Shown here piece by piece: positions 40,913 to 46,032 of a stretch of 46,032 nucleotides of DNA. The stretch's first letter is position 1, and the number at the start of each line of letters is the position of its first letter. The notes beneath the pieces were generated by a model. It was given only the letters and a program-made list of their open reading frames with translations, made no database searches and was not told the DNA's origin. Source of the stretch: Actinomycetospora straminea (GTDB lineage Bacteria; Actinomycetota; Actinomycetes; Mycobacteriales; Pseudonocardiaceae); the NCBI RefSeq assembly GCF_028737255.1, contig NZ_JAQZAN010000026.1, positions 48,301-94,332 on the forward strand, written 5' to 3'. The position numbers were made by a program, and so were the translations under genes.

Positions 40913-43900
40913 TCAGGGCAGCAGCTCGGCGAGGCGGGCGCGGTAGCGGGCGACGTTGGCGAGCTTGATGTCCTCGTAGCCCCGGACCATGTCGGGCAGG
41001 GCGGCGATCTCCACGGCGCGGTCGACGTCGAGCTCCATCAGCGTCGGGACCAACGCTCGGTACTCCGCCACCAGCTCCCGCTCCACGCGGCGCACCTCGG
41101 CCACGCCGAACGGGTCGAGGCGCGTCCCGCGCAGGCGGCGCATCGCGCGCAGCGTGCGGAAGCCCGGCCGGAACCACCGGCCCAGCGTGATCTTGCGCTG
41201 CATGCCCGCGGCCCGGAGCACCGGCGGGTGGAGCTTCCACGCGTGGCGCGCGCCCTCGCCGAACTGCGCGCGCACGGACGCCTCGAGCGCCGGGTCGAGC
41301 GACAGGCGCGCGACCTCGTACTCGTCCTTGTACGCCATGAGCTTGTACAGCCCGGTGGCGATCGCCTCGGCGAGGCGCGGGTCGGCGTCGGACGCCGAGC
41401 GCACCACCGACGCGTAGGACCGCGCGTAGTCCGCGTCCTGGTAGGCGACGAGCTCGGGCACCCGGATCGCCACCAGGCGCTCCAGCTCGCTGCCCGCCGG
41501 CGCCCCGATCGACGCGACGATCTCCGCTGCCTCGGCCGCCCCGCGCGCGGTCAGCCCCGGCACCCCGGTGTCGGGACCCGTGCCGGTGACCCGCGCGACG
41601 ACCGCCGCGAACGCCTCCGGGTCGGCCACCGACTGGCGGCCGCGGCGGAACGCCTGGAGGTTCTTCTCCACCGCCGCGCCGTTGAGCGTGAACGCCTCCT
41701 CGACCGCCGACGCCGGCAGCGGCAGCGCGCCGGCCTGGAACGCGGCGCCGAGCAGGAACGTCAGGGCGAACTGGTCGTCGCCGAAGAGGGCGTCGGCCAG
41801 CGCGCGGGCGTCGACGACGATCCCGACGTCTCGGCGCACCCGGTCCGTGATCCGCCGCAGCACCGCGTCGGCGTCCGGGAACGACACCGACGGGTCGACG
41901 ACCATCGACCCCGTCGCGATCTTCGCCGACGACACCGCGGCGACCGTCCGCCACGACGCGCAGGTCGCGAGGTTCGCCGGGTCGGCGGCGACGAGCAGGT
42001 CGGCGCCGAGGTAGAGGTCGCACTCCCCCTCGGCGGCGCGGCCCGCGGCCTCGCCCGGCCGGCGGCTGACCTTGACGTCGGACACCACCGCCCCGCCCTT
42101 CTGGGCCAGCCCGGTCTGGTCGAGACCGCGCACGTGGCGCCCGGCGACCAGCGCAGCCGTCGCGAGCACCTGCGACACCGTCGTCACGCCCGTCCCGCCG
42201 ATGCCGGCGAGGCGCACCGTGAACGACTCGTCGTCGACCACCGCGGGCGGGGTCGGCAGCACGTCGGCGCCCAGCGGCTCGAGCGCCGGTGCGTGGCCGG
42301 CGGTGCCGGGCTCGACGGCGAGGAACGCCGGGCAGTCGCCGTCGAGGCAGGAGTAGTCCTTGTTGCACGACGCCTGGTGGATGCGGGTCTTGCGGCCGAA
42401 CTCGGTGTCGACCGGCGTCACCGACAGGCAGTTCGACGTCTGCCCGCAGTCGCCGCAGCCCTCGCAGACCCGCTCGTTGATCATGACGCGGGTCGACGGG
42501 TCGGCGAGCGTGCCGCGCTTGCGCTTGCGCCGCTTCTGGGCCGCGCACTCCTGGTCGTGGATGAGCACGGTGACGCCCGGCGTGTCGGCGAGGACGCGCT
42601 GGGCCTCGGAGTAGCGCGACCGGTCCCAGACCTCGACGCCCTTGGCCAGCTCCACCCCGCGGTAGCGCGACCGGTCCTCGGTGGTGACGAGGATGCGGGT
42701 GACGCCCTCGGCGGCGAGGCTCTGCGTCAGCGCCGGCATCGACAGCGCGCCGACGGCGTCCTGCCCGCCGGTCATCGCGGCCGCGCCGTTGTGCAGCAGG
42801 CGGAAGGTCATGTGCGCGCCCGCCGCCACGGCCGCGCGCACCGCGAGCGAGCCCGAGTGGTGGAAGGTGCCGTCGCCGATGTTCTGCACGTAGTGGTCGG
42901 CGTCGACGAACGGCGCCATGCCGAGCCAGTGCGCGCCCTCGCCGCCCATCTGGGTCAGGCCGGTGACCTCGCCGACCTGCTCCTCGGGCATCAGCAGCAC
43001 CATCGTGTGGCACCCGATGCCCGCGCCGACCAGCGAGCCGTCCGGAATGGCGGTGGTCGAGGTGTTGTGGGGGCAGCCCGAGCAGTAGAACGGCGTGCGC
43101 TTCGCGCCGTCGACCGGCGTCAGCGACAGGTCGATGCGGCTGCGGCGTGCCTTCTCGTCGCGCCAGGCCCGCACCGAGGGCACGTCGCCGTGGGCGAGCA
43201 GGCGCTCGCCGAGGCGGCGGGCGACGACGTCGGGGTCGAGGTCGCCGGCCTCGGGGAACATCGCCGCGCCGTCGGGGCCGCGCTTGCCGTGCACGCGCGG
43301 GGCGTCGGGGCGCCCGTAGAGCCGGTCCTTGATCTGCGTCTCGAGGAACGCCCGCTTCTCCTCGACGACGACGATCTCGTCGAGGCCCGCGGCGAACCGG
43401 TCGACGACGCCGTGGTCCAGCGGCCAGGGCATGCCGACGCGCAGCAGGCGCACGCCGCGGCGGGCGAGCTCGGCGTCGTCGAGGCCGAGGGTGTCGAGCG
43501 CCTGGCGCAGGTCGAGCCAGCTCTTCCCCGCGGCCACGACACCGATGCGCGCCGGCCCCGCGCCGACGATCCGGTCCAGGCCGTTGGCGGCGGCGTAGCG
43601 GCGGGCGAGCTCGAGGCGGGCGCGGTAGAGGTCGCGCTCGATCGGGCCCAGCGAGGGCTGGAGGAGCACCGCCGAGGGGGTGTGCACCCAGGGCCGGCCG
43701 TCGATCACCGTGTCGGGGACGACCGGGAGCAGGCGGTCGGGGTCGACCTCGACGGTGCCCGAGCCGTCGGCGACGGCGGTGACCATCTTCAGTGCGGTCC
43801 ACAGCCCGCTCACCCGCGAGAGCGCGACGGCGTGGCGGCCGAGGTCGAGGACGTCCTGGGAGTCGGCGGGGTAGAGCACCGGGACGGCCATGTCCGCGAG

Positions 43901-44440
43901 CGCGGCCTCCGACGCGCTGGGCACGCTCGACGACTTGGCCGCCGGGTCGTCGCCGACGAACGCGACGGCGCCGCCGCGGGGGTGGGTGCCGGTGAGGTTC
44001 GCGTGGCGCAGGGCGTCGGTGGCGCGGTCGAGACCCGGGGCCTTGCCGTACCAGTAGCCGACGACGCCGTCGCGGGTCAGGGAGCCGGTGGCCGCCGCGA
44101 GCTGGGTGCCCTCGACCGCGGTCAGCGCGATCTCCTCGTTGAGCCCCGGCGCGAACACGACGTCGTGCTCGTCGAGGAGGTCGCGGTTCCGCGCGAGCTC
44201 GAGGTCGTAGCCCGCCAGCGGCGAGCCCTCGTAGCCCGAGACGTAGCCGCCGGTGCGCAGGCCCGCGGCGCGGTCGGCGCGGTGCTGGTCCAGCGGCAGG
44301 CGGACCAGCGCCTGGACGCCCGTGAGGTGCACGCGCCCGTGGGTCATCGCGTAGCGGTCACGCAGCGACACCGGGCGGCGTGGCTCACCGGGGCCCCCGG
44401 ACGGCACGTCGAACACGGGCGGTCGGACGTCGACGGTCAT
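40913..44440 (-). CDS. Indolepyruvate:ferredoxin oxidoreductase, fused IorA-IorB type
   Basis: Oxidatively decarboxylates aryl or branched 2-keto acids to acyl-CoA, passing electrons to ferredoxin. The 1175 residues hold an N-terminal pyruvate-oxidoreductase alpha region (RTGGYVSGYEGSPLAGYD), a TPP-binding region (YCSGCPHNTST near 450, GIGCHTM, GGEGAHWLGM), iron-sulfur cysteines at about 650-700 (CEGCGDCGQTSNC and CNKDYSCLDGDCP), a gamma domain (GIGGTGVTTVSQVLATAA) and a C-terminal DUF6537-like region. The fused form lets aerobes catabolise Phe/Tyr/Trp-derived keto acids. ATG at 44440 follows GAGGAGG. It diverges from an Lrp/AsnC regulator that probably controls it. Confidence 0.93.
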   Translation of the reverse strand: MTVDVRPPVFDVPSGGPGEPRRPVSLRDRYAMTHGRVHLTGVQALVRLPLDQHRADRAAGLRTGGYVSGYEGSPLAGYDLELARNRDLLDEHDVVFAPGLNEEIALTAVEGTQLAAATGSLTRDGVVGYWYGKAPGLDRATDALRHANLTGTHPRGGAVAFVGDDPAAKSSSVPSASEAALADMAVPVLYPADSQDVLDLGRHAVALSRVSGLWTALKMVTAVADGSGTVEVDPDRLLPVVPDTVIDGRPWVHTPSAVLLQPSLGPIERDLYRARLELARRYAAANGLDRIVGAGPARIGVVAAGKSWLDLRQALDTLGLDDAELARRGVRLLRVGMPWPLDHGVVDRFAAGLDEIVVVEEKRAFLETQIKDRLYGRPDAPRVHGKRGPDGAAMFPEAGDLDPDVVARRLGERLLAHGDVPSVRAWRDEKARRSRIDLSLTPVDGAKRTPFYCSGCPHNTSTTAIPDGSLVGAGIGCHTMVLLMPEEQVGEVTGLTQMGGEGAHWLGMAPFVDADHYVQNIGDGTFHHSGSLAVRAAVAAGAHMTFRLLHNGAAAMTGGQDAVGALSMPALTQSLAAEGVTRILVTTEDRSRYRGVELAKGVEVWDRSRYSEAQRVLADTPGVTVLIHDQECAAQKRRKRKRGTLADPSTRVMINERVCEGCGDCGQTSNCLSVTPVDTEFGRKTRIHQASCNKDYSCLDGDCPAFLAVEPGTAGHAPALEPLGADVLPTPPAVVDDESFTVRLAGIGGTGVTTVSQVLATAALVAGRHVRGLDQTGLAQKGGAVVSDVKVSRRPGEAAGRAAEGECDLYLGADLLVAADPANLATCASWRTVAAVSSAKIATGSMVVDPSVSFPDADAVLRRITDRVRRDVGIVVDARALADALFGDDQFALTFLLGAAFQAGALPLPASAVEEAFTLNGAAVEKNLQAFRRGRQSVADPEAFAAVVARVTGTGPDTGVPGLTARGAAEAAEIVASIGAPAGSELERLVAIRVPELVAYQDADYARSYASVVRSASDADPRLAEAIATGLYKLMAYKDEYEVARLSLDPALEASVRAQFGEGARHAWKLHPPVLRAAGMQRKITLGRWFRPGFRTLRAMRRLRGTRLDPFGVAEVRRVERELVAEYRALVPTLMELDVDRAVEIAALPDMVRGYEDIKLANVARYRARLAELLP

Positions 44441-44636
44441 GGTGGACCTCCTCGGTGGCTCGGCGCACGGGCGCGGGGTGGGTCCCGTGGCCCGGGCCAC
44501 ACGTCGTGGCGGTGACCCGAAAGCTAGGGAGTTACTCGCCAGTGGTCTATCGTCGTGTTCAGGGGCTGGGCCGTTGGCCCAGTCGATCGCCCCTCGCGCT
44601 GATCCCCTTCGGCCAATGGACGAGCCAGGAGCCGGG
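44441..44636. promoter_or_regulatory. Divergent promoter region between IOR and Lrp genes
   Basis: A 196-base gap between divergent starts. An AT-richer stretch (44518-44565, around aagctagggagttactcg and gtctatcgtcgtgttc) is a likely location for both promoters and Lrp binding. I see no single clear dyad. Confidence 0.4.
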
Positions 44637-45119
44637 ATGGACCTCGACGACCTCGACCGCGCGCTGCTGCTCGCGCTCCTCGAGCGGCCGCGGGTCGGCC
44701 TGCGCGAGCACGCGCGGGCGCTGGGCATCGCGCGCGGCACCGTGCAGGCCCGCTTCCTGCGCCTGCAGGAGCGCGGGGTGATCGTCGGGTTCGAGCCGCA
44801 GGTCGACCCCGAGGCCCTCGGCTACGACGTGCACGCGTTCGTCACCCTGCACATCACCCAGGGCCGGCTCGACGCCGTGGCCGAGCACCTCGCGACGATC
44901 CCCGAGGTCGTCGAGGCGCACACCATCACCGGGGACGGCGACCTGTGGGCGCGCGTGGTCGCCCGGACCAACGCGCACCTCGAGCACGTGGTCCAGGGGA
45001 TCATCGGCACCCCGGGCGTGGAGCGCACGCGCACGGAGATCGCGCTGACCGAGCGCGTGGCCCACCGCGTGCTGCCGCTGGTGCGCGCCCTGCCGCGGGG
45101 TGCGCGTCCGCGCACGTGA
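44637..45119 (+). CDS. Lrp/AsnC-family transcriptional regulator
   Basis: A 160-residue regulator. N-terminal winged helix-turn-helix: LDDLDRALLLALLERPRVGLREHARALGIARGTVQARFLRLQERGVIVGFEPQVDPEALGYDV. C-terminal RAM (ligand-binding) domain: HAFVTLHITQG, EVVEAHTITGDGDLWARVVARTNAHLEHVVQGIIGTPGVERTRTEIALTE. ATG 44637 is preferred over 44616, which would add seven residues. It is divergent from the indolepyruvate oxidoreductase gene, the usual arrangement for a local regulator responding to an aromatic or branched-chain amino acid. The TGA lies in a repeated palindrome. Confidence 0.94.
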   Translation: MDLDDLDRALLLALLERPRVGLREHARALGIARGTVQARFLRLQERGVIVGFEPQVDPEALGYDVHAFVTLHITQGRLDAVAEHLATIPEVVEAHTITGDGDLWARVVARTNAHLEHVVQGIIGTPGVERTRTEIALTERVAHRVLPLVRALPRGARPRT

Positions 45120-45155
45120 GCAGAAAGAGGTGCTGGAGCCCTTCTTCCTGCTCAC
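45116..45155. repeat. Palindrome repeat shared with 5517-5566
   Basis: Starting at the Lrp stop codon, this 40-base stretch differs from the core of the 5517-5566 palindrome at only four positions. Its arms are imperfect here (one G-U-type pair and two mismatches). It also begins at the TGA, in the same register as the first copy, and lies 25 bases before the thioesterase start. Confidence 0.8.
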
Positions 45156-45180
45156 CTGCCCGCAGGGCACACTCCGCGCC

Positions 45181-45984
45181 GTGATCGGTGAGCTCGGGCT
45201 CGACAGCACCGCGCAGCGCGTCGGCGACGGCGTGCACGAGATCGCCCTGTCGGACCGCTGGAGCCTCGACGACGGGCGTCTCAACGGCGGTTACCAGCTC
45301 AGCGTCGCGCTGCGGGCACTCGCCACGGAGGTCCCGCTGCCCGACCCCGTGGTGGCGTCGGCGTCGTACCTGCGCCCCGCGATGCCGGGTCCGGCGCGGG
45401 TCCGCACCGAGGTCGTCCGGGCGGGCCGGCGGCTCGCGACCGGCACCGCCCGGCTCGTGCAGGCCGGCCCCGACGGCGCCGAGCGCGACGTCCTGCGCCT
45501 CGAGGCCACGTTCGCCGACCTCGCCGCGACCCCCGCCGACCCCGTCGACCTCACGGTCCCGCCCGCGCTGCCGCCGTTCGCGGAGTGCGTGAGCTTCGGC
45601 GGGCCGGACGCCCCGCCGGGCGCGGCGACGGTGGGCCGGCGGATGCGCTACGGCGTGCCCGCCCTGCCCGGTTGGGTGCGCGGCGAGCCGTCGGGCGACC
45701 CGTCGGCGGAGTTCTGGTTCGCGTTCGCCGACGGCTCGGACGCGACGCTGCTCGACCTCGCGTTCGTCGTCGACGGCGCGGCGCCGGTGGTGCTGGAGAT
45801 GGGCCGCGGGTCGAGCACGGCGCAGCTCACCGTGCACCTGCGCGAGCACCCCGCACCCGGCCCGCTGCGCTGCCGGACCGTCACCCGCCACCTCGCCCAC
45901 GGCCTGCACGAGGAGGACGTCGAGGTGTGGGACGCCGACGGGGCGCTGGTCGCGCAGTCGCGGCAGCTCGCGCTGCTCCTCTGA
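45181..45984 (+). CDS. Acyl-CoA thioesterase-like protein (double hotdog)
   Basis: A 267-residue protein with two hotdog halves, as in TesB-like or YbgC-distant actinobacterial thioesterases. The first half shows IALSDRWSLDDGRLNGGYQLSVALRAL, PVVASASYLRPAMPGPARVRTEVVRAGRRLATGTARLVQ, and the second half AEFWFAFADGSDATLLDLAFVVDGAAPVVLEMG and the end TVTRHLAHGLHEEDVEVWDADGALVAQSRQLALL. The GGY/RPA-type motifs are typical of the family. GTG start at 45181. Substrate chain unknown. The last 48 bases of the window after its stop contain no recognisable gene. Confidence 0.86.
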   Translation: MIGELGLDSTAQRVGDGVHEIALSDRWSLDDGRLNGGYQLSVALRALATEVPLPDPVVASASYLRPAMPGPARVRTEVVRAGRRLATGTARLVQAGPDGAERDVLRLEATFADLAATPADPVDLTVPPALPPFAECVSFGGPDAPPGAATVGRRMRYGVPALPGWVRGEPSGDPSAEFWFAFADGSDATLLDLAFVVDGAAPVVLEMGRGSSTAQLTVHLREHPAPGPLRCRTVTRHLAHGLHEEDVEVWDADGALVAQSRQLALLL

Positions 45985-46032
45985 GACTCCATGGCCCTTC
46001 CGGTGGCCGCCTCGGCGGCTGAGAATCGGTGC

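Noticed and set aside
45985..46032. Start of another gene at the right edge
   Set aside because: The 48 bases contain an ATG at 45990 but no ribosome site and too little sequence to judge.

Overview
The window is 46 kb of very GC-rich DNA (well above 70% by eye) with tightly packed genes, many GTG starts and frequent 4-base start/stop overlaps. Gene content (beta-ketoadipate pathway, HspR-type heat-shock operator, protealysin/emfourin pair, MT0933-like antitoxin, DUF3500, Lrp-linked fused indolepyruvate oxidoreductase) points to an actinobacterium, probably of the Pseudonocardiales (Pseudonocardia/Actinomycetospora-like). The genus is inference. No rRNA, tRNA, CRISPR array, transposase, integrase or phage gene was seen.

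Layout. 1-4.6 kb: a 5'-truncated LysR regulator followed on the same strand by catB, catC, pcaD, pcaI and pcaJ, which turn cis,cis-muconate into 3-oxoadipyl-CoA. 4.8-12.7 kb: a PAS-domain protein, acetoacetyl-CoA synthetase with a co-transcribed methyltransferase, an MFS exporter with a doubtful 5' end, CBS, aldo/keto reductase and VOC proteins, and a macrolide-type glycosyltransferase. 12.9-20.7 kb: a carbohydrate or polyol ABC transporter operon (binding protein, two permeases, ATPase, Dabb protein), divergent from a LacI regulator across an operator-like palindrome, then a SRPBCC protein and xylulokinase. 20.8-21.4 kb: Hsp20 behind a HAIR-like operator.

21.7-23.8 kb is the most interesting locus. 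Three genes on the minus strand are fused by 4-base overlaps: a membrane protein of the TIGR04222 type whose C-terminus carries four cysteines spaced exactly six residues apart in a Gly/Ser tail, a DUF692/MNIO-family iron oxidase with its conserved residues intact, and a 116-residue partner. The architecture is that of a RiPP-like system in which the Cys tail would be the substrate.

23.9-28.5 kb: a DEAD-box helicase with an RGG/GS-rich tail and a possibly non-canonical start, then a protealysin-like M4 protease overlapping its emfourin-type inhibitor, a SMI1/KNR4 protein that runs antisense through a neighbour, and a membrane protein with an MDPG-repeat tail. 28.5-34.5 kb: a GNAT acetyltransferase overlapping ilvD, a short SsuD-like protein, YceI behind twin operators, a membrane pseudokinase and a BrkB/YihY protein. 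34.6-40.9 kb: pyrophosphatase, a small membrane protein, a translationally coupled ABM-monooxygenase/DUF3500/carboxylesterase unit, an orphan antitoxin-like protein, a DUF4236-like peptide, an SDR, DUF3224 and OsmC. 40.9-46 kb: a 1175-residue fused indolepyruvate:ferredoxin oxidoreductase divergent from its probable Lrp/AsnC regulator, and a thioesterase.

Non-coding DNA is sparse (no gap exceeds 300 bp) but structured. It holds a dispersed 47-bp stem-loop repeat (three copies plus a fourth whose stem differs by compensatory changes), a second shared palindrome family, and several terminator hairpins in which a gene's own stop codon lies inside the stem.
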